Assembly (NCBI GenBank): GCA_023435805.1
Contig: JAEZMC010000145.1
Span: forward strand, 1 to 13,231
Source of the DNA: Bacillota bacterium
GTDB lineage: Bacteria > Bacillota > Clostridia > Acetivibrionales > DTU013
DNA: 13,231 bases
Direction: 5' to 3'
Below the pieces are notes generated by a model that worked only from the letters and a program-made list of their open reading frames with translations, did no database searches and was not told the DNA's origin. Of this stretch, positions 1-8,349 are shown piece by piece (position 1 is the first letter of the stretch; every line of letters starts with the position of its first letter). The position numbers were made by a program, and so were the translations under genes.

Positions 1-457
1 TATCCAGCAGCACGGCATCCGCCGGTACACGGTCACCGGTTTCCAATATGACTACATCCCCGGGAACGATTTGCTCTGCGGGTATATTGACCTGCTTCCC
101 GTTCCTCATCACTTTTGCTTCAGGCGCCGCAAGGCTTTTAAGGGCTTCCATTGTCTTTTCCGTTCTGAATTCCTGTACAAAGCCCAGTATGGCATTTAAT
201 ACGACAATTGCAACTATTGTGATTGCTTCTGTAATCTCTCCCATGAAGGCGGAAATAACCATACAGGCCAGCAGTATCAGAACCATGACATCAGTAAACT
301 GCCCCAGCAGCATTTTAACAGGTGAAACCCCTTTTTTTTCTTCCAATAGGTTGGGGCCATGCTCGAGAAGCTTCTTTCTGGCCTCTTTTTCACTTAGTCC
401 GGTATGTATCAGGCGAGCCTTGCCTGCGTTTTTCAGAAGCGTATCGTGTATGCTCAA
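1..457 (-). CDS. Cation-transporting P-type ATPase, Ca2+-type (N-terminal part, cut by window edge)
   Basis: This membrane pump would use ATP to export or sequester a cation, most likely Ca2+. The 152 codons present show, in order, a cation-ATPase N-terminal domain with a GLSEKEARKKLLEHGPN stretch (about residues 20-36), two hydrophobic helices (about residues 52-90, ending in LGFVQEF), and the start of the actuator domain with the family signature PGDVVILETGDRVPAD (about 133-148). The phosphorylation motif DKTGT lies outside the window, so the substrate cannot be confirmed; the N-terminus resembles PMCA/SERCA-like bacterial Ca2+ pumps. The start chosen is TTG at 455-457, preceded by AAAGGGGTG about 6 nt upstream. 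An in-frame GTG at 464-466 is too close to that ribosome binding site. The gene is divergent from ytaF. A 10-bp inverted repeat in its leader overlaps the start codon (separate entry). Confidence 0.9.
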   Translation of the reverse strand, partial: MSIHDTLLKNAGKARLIHTGLSEKEARKKLLEHGPNLLEEKKGVSPVKMLLGQFTDVMVLILLACMVISAFMGEITEAITIVAIVVLNAILGFVQEFRTEKTMEALKSLAAPEAKVMRNGKQVNIPAEQIVPGDVVILETGDRVPADAVLLD

Positions 458-524
458 ATAGGACACCCCTTTTGAATCTAAAACACGGCCAGGTTTTATC
501 CAGCCATATCTCTCTGTCCTATTT
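456..524 (-). promoter_or_regulatory. Leader inverted repeat that could mask the ATPase start codon
   Basis: AAATAGGACA at 456-465 is the exact reverse complement of TGTCCTATTT at 515-524 (10 bp arms, 49-nt spacer). In the mRNA of the P-type ATPase the distal arm would pair with the stretch running from the end of the ribosome binding site into the TTG start codon. Within the spacer, GGCTGG and CCTGGCC can form a smaller inner stem with two G-U pairs. The pairing is seen in the sequence; a regulatory role is inference. I see no match to the yybP-ykoY manganese riboswitch core, which commonly precedes P-type ATPases. Confidence 0.35.
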
Positions 525-622
525 TTATTCCGGAACGCGAGGGAATAGACCATGCCACTTTGCTCACACATGAACCGGGTAACTCATATATATGAAGGAG
601 TATAATCGGAGGGATGGATGAA

Positions 623-1273
623 ATGGTACTTTCCGTCATTCTGATCGCCGTATCGCTGAGTGTTGACGCCTTTGTCGCCGGTATTGCATACGGTATCAGA
701 AAGGTACGCATACCGCTGGTATCAAAACTGGTCATATGCTTTATGTCGGTTTTTTATTCAGGATTCGCACTGATTGCAGGCAGGGCGGTATACCGCATAC
801 TGCCGGAAGCGGTCGCCGGCTTGGCCGGAACGGTCATTCTGGCGGCCATGGGACTCGTTATTATCTTGCAGGCAATTCTGAAAAAAGAGAACGGCGCTTC
901 AGACAAATCGACCTGTGTAAAAAAAGAGACGCTTGTACAAATAGCGGTGAAATCGCTGGGCATTACCATACAGGTCATACGCAATCCTCATGAGGGCGAT
1001 ATCGACCGTTCCGGCTCCATAGACCTGCGTGAAGCCTTGCTGCTTGGCCTGGCCTTGTCCATGGATGCAATCGGGGTCGGCGTCGGCAGCGCACTGGCCG
1101 GCATCGGTTCATTCTGGATACCGGTGGCTTCTGGAATTTTTCAGATGCTGTTGCTGTATATGGGTACAAGGATCGGGTCAAAACTCGGCGATTCGACAAG
1201 GCTCAATAAAAAGGTGGTTTCCGTCATACCAGGTATTCTGCTGATTACACTGGCTTTGGTCAGGATACGTTAG
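623..1273 (+). CDS. ytaF: Sporulation membrane protein YtaF (MntP-like fold)
   Basis: This is a polytopic membrane protein of the YtaF family, found in endospore formers and related to the manganese exporter MntP; its transported substrate is not known to me. Two similar halves each carry an acidic helix motif: LSVDAFVAGIAYGIRK near the N-terminus and LSMDAIGVGVGSALAG in the second half. Between them is the soluble stretch typical of YtaF, ending in DIDRSGSIDLRE (codons at 998-1033), which matches the 12-residue EF-hand calcium loop pattern. I chose ATG 623 because GGAGGG at 608-613 sits 9 nt upstream. The in-frame ATG at 614 directly abuts that site and would depend on AAGGAG at 595-600, 13 nt away, so it remains possible (219 rather than 216 residues). 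It is the only plus-strand gene here, divergent from a Ca2+-type ATPase. Its stop codon touches the stop codon of mgtC. Confidence 0.9.
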   Translation: MVLSVILIAVSLSVDAFVAGIAYGIRKVRIPLVSKLVICFMSVFYSGFALIAGRAVYRILPEAVAGLAGTVILAAMGLVIILQAILKKENGASDKSTCVKKETLVQIAVKSLGITIQVIRNPHEGDIDRSGSIDLREALLLGLALSMDAIGVGVGSALAGIGSFWIPVASGIFQMLLLYMGTRIGSKLGDSTRLNKKVVSVIPGILLITLALVRIR

Positions 1274-1936
1274 TCATTCCTCATATACCTTTTTCACACC
1301 TTCGAGTCCCTGCAGGTCACTCACTGCCTGCACATCAATGCCACCGCCGGGCAGTTTGACCAGAAGCTTGATCATGAGGCCGTTTTCCTTGTTCCTGTAA
1401 AGCTGTATGTTTTTGACCTCTATATTGTATTTTTCAAGCAGACTGCTGACCGAACCGACCTGCCCCGGTACACTGTCGGACTCCACAGTGAAAGTCTTGT
1501 ATCTGTTTTTCTTTGAGAAATGCCTTTCTGCCTTTTTTAACGTAATAAGTGTCAGAAATATCAAGAAGGTGGCCGCGACAGCACCTTCATAAAAACCTAT
1601 GCCTACGGCTATCCCGACGCAGGATACCGCCCAGAGGCTTGCTGCTGTGGTCAGACCGCGCACGTTGAAACCGTCACGGATAATCGTGCCTGCTCCCAGA
1701 AAACCGATGCCGCTGATCACCTGGGCACCAAGACGCGCAGGATCAAGGTTGACCGTGCCGCGATATTTTTCAAATATAAACTCGGAGGTGATCATGACAA
1801 GTGCAGAACCTACACAAACCAGGATATGGGTTCTGAACCCCGCCGGTCTGTTGGTGTGCTCCCTCTCATAACCGATCACACCGCCCAGCAGTCCTGCCAG
1901 CAGCAGTCTGATCATAATTTCAATCGTATACGTCAT
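1274..1936 (-). CDS. MgtC/SapB family membrane protein
   Basis: This 220-residue inner-membrane protein belongs to the MgtC/SapB family, linked in other bacteria to magnesium limitation and modulation of ATP synthase, though the role in Clostridia is unsettled. The family signature is clear: GGVIGYEREHTNRPAGFRT (about residues 18-36), then QVISGIGFLGAGTIIRDG and VRGLTTAASLW (about 72-103). These are embedded in roughly four hydrophobic helices within residues 1-133. The last ~75 residues form a soluble ACT-like domain, as in full-length family members. ATG 1936 has GAGGT about 8 nt upstream. The gene follows the GH18 gene by 41 bp with no terminator between them, so the two are probably co-transcribed. 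Its TGA (1274-1276) directly abuts the TAG of the convergent ytaF (1271-1273). I do not call it mgtC proper because the function is unproven. Confidence 0.9.
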   Translation of the reverse strand: MTYTIEIMIRLLLAGLLGGVIGYEREHTNRPAGFRTHILVCVGSALVMITSEFIFEKYRGTVNLDPARLGAQVISGIGFLGAGTIIRDGFNVRGLTTAASLWAVSCVGIAVGIGFYEGAVAATFLIFLTLITLKKAERHFSKKNRYKTFTVESDSVPGQVGSVSSLLEKYNIEVKNIQLYRNKENGLMIKLLVKLPGGGIDVQAVSDLQGLEGVKKVYEE

Positions 1937-1977
1937 ATGATTACCTCATTCATACTATTCATCTTCCACGCTCCGGG

Positions 1978-3717
1978 TTATTCCGCATAGGCATATTGTC
2001 CGTCCTGGTTCTGCAGCTTCCATTCTCCGTAGCTTTCAATCGCCTTCAGATTCCTGGTTATTACAGCCCATACGTCGGGTACTTCAAATTCCAATCTCCA
2101 CGCGGCTGCACCCGCCAATTCATATTTATGCACCAGGGAGGTCCGTAAATTCATGGACTTTTCATCTTCAAGCCATACTTTATATGTGGCGCCATCCTTG
2201 ACATATTCGCTGTAAAACTGTCCGCTTTCAATATCCCAGACCTTCTGTGCCTTATTTTCCTTTAAAACCTTTTCTATGCTTTCCATGGACAAGGCCTGGC
2301 TTGTAAGCTTTATTTTACCATTCTCCGGTGTTTCCTTCCATAGCCTGGTATAAAACGGAACCCCCAATATCAGCTTGCTGGCCGGTACGTCCTTTAAGTA
2401 GCCTTGCACCGTTCTGTCAACCCAGCTTAACTGTGCCACGGAACCCGCAATTCCTCCGCCCTTCCAGTGCTGGTCATAGGCCATCAGAACAACATAATCC
2501 ACAATTTCACCCAGTGCTTTCCTGTCGTAGCAGGGCAGCAGGTTGACATCAATCGAAACCACCAGCCCCTGCTCGTGCAACAGCGGAACCAATTCCCTGA
2601 CAAACTGGGTAAGCGCATTTTTGTCGTTTGCATTGATATCCTCAAAATCTATATTGATACCATCCAATTCGTACAAAGCTGTAAATGCAAGAAGCTGCCT
2701 GATCGCATTATCCCGTGCATCGGTATTGCGCAAAAACTCACTTGTTGCGGCAGGATTCCCGAAGCTGTTGCTAAAGAGCGCCCATACCTTGTAGCCGTTA
2801 TTATGAGCCCATTCCACATATTTGCTGTCCGCATGGTTTTTTATTTCACCATCCTTGCCGACGACCTGAAACCAGGTGGGTGATATGACATCCAGCCCCT
2901 CTATTCCGGCCTTTTTATCCAGGTTGAATTTCACATTGTAGGCATAGTCCCAGGCCATACTGATCTTTCCAGCCGCAGGCTTCCACAGGTCTGCCTGAAG
3001 GTCCGTCCGAGGTGTGTTCGCCGCCAGCGTCAGCTTAACGGCAACAAATTTCTTTTCAATATACCCGACTGCACCGTCATTTGTTCTTACGCGGTACCAC
3101 TTCTCGTATTCCTCAAATACCCTGAGTTCCCTGTCCTTGCCTTCAGCTCCGTCCAATTTCTTTATTATCGGCTCCTTGGCGGAACGGCCGATCCTTACCA
3201 CCGCACCCGACATGACCGGCTCGGCGGTCTGTCTTATCCTGTTTTTGAAATCGATGATGATGACATTACTTTCCGTGTTATTGACAATATCAATGCCGTA
3301 AAATTCACTCAGGAATTCAATCGGCACAAGTACCGTGCCTTCTTCTTCTGCAGCAGGAATGTTCAGCATCACAGGCTTGTTGTTGACAAAGGCCTCCAGG
3401 CTGCCCGTTTTCATTCTGATCACCCGGTCCTTCGTGGTGACAGTTAGTTTGTGCAGCTTCTCATCCCAGTTGATATCAGGGTCGATATGTTCCTTTACCA
3501 TTTCCAGCGGCAGCAATATCCTTCCATCCGTAACACGCGGCTGACCTTTTCCGGTAATGACCTCATCCTCTATGACAACATGGAGCCCTTCATCGGCAAA
3601 TGCCGGCACCATTGAATTGTTATACATGAAAAAAACCCTGTAGACGCCGAATGCCAGACCTCCCAGAATAAACACCAATATAAATGCCACCAACAGCTCC
3701 GATAATAACTTTTTCAA
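1978..3717 (-). CDS. Membrane-anchored glycoside hydrolase family 18 protein with copper-amine-oxidase-like and SH3-like domains
   Basis: This is a cell-surface hydrolase likely to act on N-acetylglucosamine-containing glycans such as peptidoglycan or spore cortex; the substrate is not shown by sequence. The start is TTG 3717, giving MKKLLSELLVAF: GGAGGGG at 3727-3733 lies 9 nt upstream, whereas the longer open frame (from TTG 3765) has no such site. The 579-residue product has one N-terminal transmembrane anchor (about residues 6-27) and a copper-amine-oxidase-N-terminal-like stalk region (about 45-160). An SH3-like segment follows (about 170-228, with WYRVRTNDGAVGYIEKK), then a GH18 barrel (about 250-560). 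The catalytic signature is DGINIDFED with the acid at Glu359. The usual middle Asp of DGxDxDxE is Asn355, as I recall from related spore hydrolases. MAYD (412-415) is a second family motif. It is probably in an operon with mgtC downstream. Confidence 0.88.
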   Translation of the reverse strand: MKKLLSELLVAFILVFILGGLAFGVYRVFFMYNNSMVPAFADEGLHVVIEDEVITGKGQPRVTDGRILLPLEMVKEHIDPDINWDEKLHKLTVTTKDRVIRMKTGSLEAFVNNKPVMLNIPAAEEEGTVLVPIEFLSEFYGIDIVNNTESNVIIIDFKNRIRQTAEPVMSGAVVRIGRSAKEPIIKKLDGAEGKDRELRVFEEYEKWYRVRTNDGAVGYIEKKFVAVKLTLAANTPRTDLQADLWKPAAGKISMAWDYAYNVKFNLDKKAGIEGLDVISPTWFQVVGKDGEIKNHADSKYVEWAHNNGYKVWALFSNSFGNPAATSEFLRNTDARDNAIRQLLAFTALYELDGINIDFEDINANDKNALTQFVRELVPLLHEQGLVVSIDVNLLPCYDRKALGEIVDYVVLMAYDQHWKGGGIAGSVAQLSWVDRTVQGYLKDVPASKLILGVPFYTRLWKETPENGKIKLTSQALSMESIEKVLKENKAQKVWDIESGQFYSEYVKDGATYKVWLEDEKSMNLRTSLVHKYELAGAAAWRLEFEVPDVWAVITRNLKAIESYGEWKLQNQDGQYAYAE

Positions 3718-3803
3718 CGGATCCGACCCCTCCAGATAAAAAATAGCGTGAACCTGCGCCCTCAAGCAGCTTCAGTGTCCAAACAGCTACAGCGCTCCCT
3801 TAC

Positions 3804-3809
3804 ATTATA
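3804..3809 (-). promoter_or_regulatory. Candidate -10 box for the GH18-mgtC unit
   Basis: On the minus strand a perfect TATAAT lies about 90 nt upstream of the GH18 start and downstream of the terminator of the preceding gene. No good -35 box is present at 16-18 nt spacing, so this is a weak candidate that rests mainly on position. Confidence 0.3.
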
Positions 3810-3851
3810 CTACAGATTTCGTCATAATCCTGATTCCAACATTTAAAATAA

Positions 3852-3889
3852 TTAAAAAAACCCCCGCCCATTTCTCCTGGCGAAGGTTT
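3852..3889 (-). terminator. Rho-independent terminator of the DUF6106-like gene
   Basis: Read on the minus strand, AAACCTTCGCC (3889-3879) pairs with GGCGGGGGTTT (3868-3858) in an 11-bp stem with two G-U pairs and a 10-nt loop. A run of seven T residues starts in the stem foot and extends beyond it. It begins 17 nt after the stop codon of the DUF6106-like gene and separates it from the GH18 gene. Confidence 0.85.
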
Positions 3890-3905
3890 ATTCATTTAAT
3901 TCCGG

Positions 3906-4418
3906 TTAATTTGTAAACACTTTTCTCGGTATAAACAGCTTGAAATTATTCAACATTCTCTCATCAGGCTCAAATATGATCAGCGTTTTCTCTCCCTTGT
4001 AGTTCAACGTTGCAAAGTAGGCATCCGGTGAATCGATGGAGCTGGATGCGTCAATCCGGTTTTTAATGCTTTGCACCGATTGGCTGAAACTATTGCTTTT
4101 AACCTTGGACACGATTTCGAATTCCTTGCAGCTTGCACTGAAAATCCTCTTTCTCTTTCTTCTGGAGACGATTCTGTCGATATCCAGGTCGCCGTTGGTT
4201 ACAATATATTCAAATTCCACATTTCTTGATGTAATGAATCGATACGCAAGATATATCAATCCTGCCGCAATGAATATCCCGATTCCAAGTTGATTGATGA
4301 CCGGTATTGAAAGGCTCACCATGACAAGTATGATTGTACCGAATATGATACCGACCGTGATCAGGCTATCCACCGTAGTCTTTCTTTTTGTCACCAGTTT
4401 TTCCATAAACGTATCCAT
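3906..4418 (-). CDS. Two-helix membrane protein, DUF6106-like
   Basis: The function is unknown. The 170-residue protein has a short basic N-terminus (MDTFMEKLVTKRK), two hydrophobic helices (about residues 18-41 and 45-61) and a ~105-residue soluble domain. That domain contains VTNGDLDIDRIVSRRKRKR (about 73-91) and a C-terminal IIFEPDERML stretch. This layout and the NGDLDIDRI-x4-RKRK signature fit my memory of the clostridial DUF6106 family, which I cannot check here. ATG 4418 is preceded by AGGAGGG with 7 nt spacing. It appears to be a single-gene unit: it has its own extended -10 promoter, a perfect inverted repeat over the predicted transcription start, and a terminator just after its stop codon. 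That promoter architecture suggests regulated expression. Confidence 0.75.
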   Translation of the reverse strand: MDTFMEKLVTKRKTTVDSLITVGIIFGTIILVMVSLSIPVINQLGIGIFIAAGLIYLAYRFITSRNVEFEYIVTNGDLDIDRIVSRRKRKRIFSASCKEFEIVSKVKSNSFSQSVQSIKNRIDASSSIDSPDAYFATLNYKGEKTLIIFEPDERMLNNFKLFIPRKVFTN

Positions 4419-4448
4419 CTGAATGCCCTCCTGAATAAAGCAGAACTA

Positions 4449-4469
4449 TATTTGCAAACCTTGCAAATA
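4449..4469. promoter_or_regulatory. Perfect inverted repeat, likely operator
   Basis: TATTTGCAA (4449-4457) and TTGCAAATA (4461-4469) are perfect 9-bp inverted arms separated by ACC. It begins 2 bp downstream of the predicted -10 box of the DUF6106-like gene, at the expected transcription start, a usual place for a dimeric repressor to bind. If transcribed it would also form a hairpin at the extreme 5' end of the mRNA. I do not recognise the motif as CodY, Rex, HrcA or another operator I know, and I see no second copy in the window. Confidence 0.6.
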
Positions 4470-4470
4470 A

Positions 4471-4499
4471 ATTTTAGCATACCTGTACACCTTAGACAA
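4471..4499 (-). promoter_or_regulatory. Promoter of the DUF6106-like gene
   Basis: On the minus strand, -35 TTGTCT (4499-4494) and -10 TAAAAT (4476-4471) are separated by 17 nt. The -10 box is preceded by TGC, giving an extended -10. Transcription would begin near 4464, inside the palindrome, leaving a leader of about 45 nt. Confidence 0.6.
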
Positions 4500-4555
4500 T
4501 ACACTGGCGGCACATTCTACCCAAAATCCTTCCGGTCCGCCGGCTGCCTGTTGAA

Positions 4556-4583
4556 TGAAAAACGGCCCGCGTATGCAGGCCGT
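4556..4583 (-). terminator. Rho-independent terminator of groES-groEL
   Basis: On the minus strand ACGGCC (4583-4578) pairs with GGCCGT (4567-4562). Two further inner pairs extend this to an 8-bp stem, followed by five T residues. It starts 15 nt after the groEL stop codon. The plus-strand side also ends in ATTTTATTT, so it may work weakly in both directions. Confidence 0.85.
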
Positions 4584-4598
4584 ATTTTATTTCGTGGC

Positions 4599-6245
<1,647 letters not shown>

Positions 6246-6291
6246 TTATAAACATGTATGATTCAGGTTATGACTTTTAAAGCCGTTTTCA

Positions 6292-6640
<349 letters not shown>

Positions 6641-6641
<1 letters not shown>

Positions 6642-6681
6642 TTACACTAATAATATAATATATTATCCAATTTCTAATCAA
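6641..6681 (-). promoter_or_regulatory. groES-groEL promoter region
   Basis: The AT-rich minus-strand sequence just upstream of CIRCE offers two vegetative promoter readings. One is TTGGAT (6670-6665) with TGTAAT (6646-6641) at 18 nt; the other is TTGATT (6681-6676) with a TATTAT/TATATT-type -10 at 15-18 nt. In either case RNA would start at or in CIRCE, as expected for HrcA control. Sequence alone does not decide which is used. Confidence 0.55.
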
Positions 6682-6736
6682 ATATGCGTTTTTGCTAAAT
6701 TGTGCCGTTTTAAGCGCATTAGCGCCAATTATCTGG

Positions 6737-6768
6737 CTGTTTTATACAATTTCACTGTTTTTTATACA
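6737..6768. repeat. Short direct repeat in the hisIE-groES spacer
   Basis: CTGTTTTATACA (6737-6748) recurs as CTGTTTTTTATACA (6755-6768), 18 nt further along. The 211-base spacer between the hisIE stop and the CIRCE element otherwise shows only AT-rich sequence and a small ACCTGTCAGGT palindrome at 6835-6845. I see no GC-rich stem followed by a T-run, so no intrinsic terminator for the his operon is evident. Confidence 0.4.
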
Positions 6769-6852
6769 GAAGCACAAAAATACCGGTTGTTGAAATTTTT
6801 CCATGTCAATAAACGGGATATTGATGCCTCATTTACCTGTCAGGTCATTGAT

Positions 6853-7557
6853 CTATTTCCGTTTTTTCAGCTCCTCATAAATATCCTGCAGTGTCATGCC
6901 TCTATCGACAAGCAGCACCATGATATGATATAGCAGGTCTGCAATTTCTGCTTTGATCTCATCCGCCGTTCCGTTTTTTGAGGCAATTACCACCTCGCAG
7001 GCTTCCTCCCCGATTTTCTTCAGAATTTTATCCAGTCCCTTGGTGAAGAGGTAGTTGGTATAGGAGCCCTCCTTCGGATGGTTGAGCCTGTCTGCAATGA
7101 CACTGAAAACATCCTCCAGCACCCCGGCATCCGGACTGGCTTGACTCCCCGGATTCCCAGCCGTTTCGGACTGCGCCTGTCCGGATACTGCACCTGCAGC
7201 TTCCGTCCCTGTCTTGCCCGTTTTCAGCTCATCCGTCTCCAGCCTGGTGTAGAAGCAGGAACGATGTCCGGTATGGCAGGCGGCCCCGGTTTGTTCCACC
7301 TTCAGCAGCAGTGTATCACCGTCGCAATCGATGCTGATGGACCTGACCTGCTGAAAGTGACCCGACGTCTCTCCCTTCAGCCAGAGCTTCTGCCTGCTTC
7401 TGCTGTAATAATGCGCTTTCCCCGTTTCAATGGTCTTTTTGAGAGATTCCTCATTCATATAGGCCAGCATCAAAACCTCATCCGTCCTGATGTCCTGGGC
7501 CACAGCCGGTATCAGTCCCTGCGGGTCGAATTTTACCAGCTCTAAAATATTCTTCAT
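6853..7557 (-). CDS. hisIE: Bifunctional phosphoribosyl-AMP cyclohydrolase / phosphoribosyl-ATP pyrophosphatase HisIE
   Basis: This enzyme performs steps 2 and 3 of histidine synthesis: HisE removes pyrophosphate from phosphoribosyl-ATP and HisI opens the adenine ring of phosphoribosyl-AMP. The 234-residue fusion has HisI first (about residues 1-110), with the metal-binding [19 protein letters not shown] and the GHRSCFY cysteines. A low-complexity linker rich in Ala, Gly, Ser, Thr and Gln follows (about 112-146), then HisE (about 147-234) with the [21 protein letters not shown] and [11 protein letters not shown] motifs. ATG 7557 lies one base beyond the hisF stop codon (TAA-A-ATG), with GAGG inside the end of hisF as ribosome binding site, so translational coupling is likely. 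It is the last gene of the operon. The linker is the only notable feature; the fusion itself is common. Confidence 0.96.
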   Translation of the reverse strand: MKNILELVKFDPQGLIPAVAQDIRTDEVLMLAYMNEESLKKTIETGKAHYYSRSRQKLWLKGETSGHFQQVRSISIDCDGDTLLLKVEQTGAACHTGHRSCFYTRLETDELKTGKTGTEAAGAVSGQAQSETAGNPGSQASPDAGVLEDVFSVIADRLNHPKEGSYTNYLFTKGLDKILKKIGEEACEVVIASKNGTADEIKAEIADLLYHIMVLLVDRGMTLQDIYEELKKRK

Positions 7558-7558
7558 T

Positions 7559-8320
7559 TTATAACCTCATCTCGATTCCTTTTCCTTTTAAGTACATTTT
7601 CAGGTCACGAATCTCCATTTCCCGGAAATGAAACAAGGATGCCGCCAGAACCGCGTCGGCCATTCCGTCGGTAAGAGCTTCGCGGAAATGTTCCATGGTG
7701 CCGGCTCCGCCCGAGGCGATGACCGGTATGTTCACACTCCTGGAAACAGAAGCTGTGAGCTCGATGTCGTAACCGTTCTTTGTTCCGTCGCAATCCATGC
7801 TCGTCAGCAGAATCTCACCTGCGCCCAGCTTTTCCGCCTCTGCGGCCCATTCCACCGCATCTCTGCCGGTATTGACGCGCCCGCCGTTCAGATAGACCTC
7901 CCAGCCTTCTCCATTCACCCGCTTCTTTGCATCGATCGCCACGACAACGCACTGCCTTCCGAAGCGGTAAGCAGCTTCCGATATCAATTCGGGCCTTTTT
8001 AATGCCGCAGAGTTTACAGAAATTTTGTCGGCGCCGGCTTTGAGAATTTCCCTGAAATCATCTGCAGTCCTGATCCCGCCCCCGACCGTAAACGGGATGA
8101 ATACCCGCTCCGCCACGTGCCGCACCACATCCAGCATAATGCTGCGGGCATCCGAGGATGCCGTGATATCCAGAAAGGTCAGCTCATCGGCACCGGCCTG
8201 GTCATAGAAGGAGGCAATCTCCACCGGATCCCCGGCATCGCGTATATTAACAAAATTAACTCCCTTCACAACCCTTCCGTCATGGACATCAAGGCAGGGA
8301 ATGATTCGTTTGGTATGCAT
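7559..8320 (-). CDS. hisF: Imidazole glycerol phosphate synthase, cyclase subunit HisF
   Basis: HisF uses ammonia channelled from HisH to convert PRFAR into imidazole glycerol phosphate and AICAR. It is a cytoplasmic (beta/alpha)8 barrel of normal length, 253 residues. The catalytic aspartates are Asp11 in [15 protein letters not shown] and Asp130 in VVVAIDAKK; the phosphate-binding loops FTVGGGIRT and PVIASGGAG are intact. ATG 8320 has GGGAG about 8 nt upstream. It follows hisA by 29 bp and precedes hisIE by one base. Its partner HisH is encoded upstream, with hisA between. Confidence 0.97.
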   Translation of the reverse strand: MHTKRIIPCLDVHDGRVVKGVNFVNIRDAGDPVEIASFYDQAGADELTFLDITASSDARSIMLDVVRHVAERVFIPFTVGGGIRTADDFREILKAGADKISVNSAALKRPELISEAAYRFGRQCVVVAIDAKKRVNGEGWEVYLNGGRVNTGRDAVEWAAEAEKLGAGEILLTSMDCDGTKNGYDIELTASVSRSVNIPVIASGGAGTMEHFREALTDGMADAVLAASLFHFREMEIRDLKMYLKGKGIEMRL

Positions 8321-8349
8321 TTCGTTCTCCCTTGGAGCCTGTTAGGCTC

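Noticed and set aside
584..595. TCATATATATGA, a 12-bp palindrome and a CATATATA box resembling a late sporulation -10 element ahead of ytaF
   Set aside because: Low-complexity AT repeat; no matching -35 element at a suitable distance, so neither an operator nor a sporulation promoter can be supported.
458..613. A yybP-ykoY manganese riboswitch between the P-type ATPase and ytaF
   Set aside because: The conserved core sequences of that riboswitch are not present on either strand.
3718..3765. Longer N-terminus for the GH18 protein starting at TTG 3765
   Set aside because: It lacks a ribosome binding site, while the strong GGAGGGG lies inside this extension, correctly spaced for TTG 3717.
6835..6845. 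ACCTGTCAGGT palindrome just after hisIE as a terminator
   Set aside because: The arms are only 5 bp with a 1-nt centre, which cannot form a loop, and no T-run follows on the minus strand.
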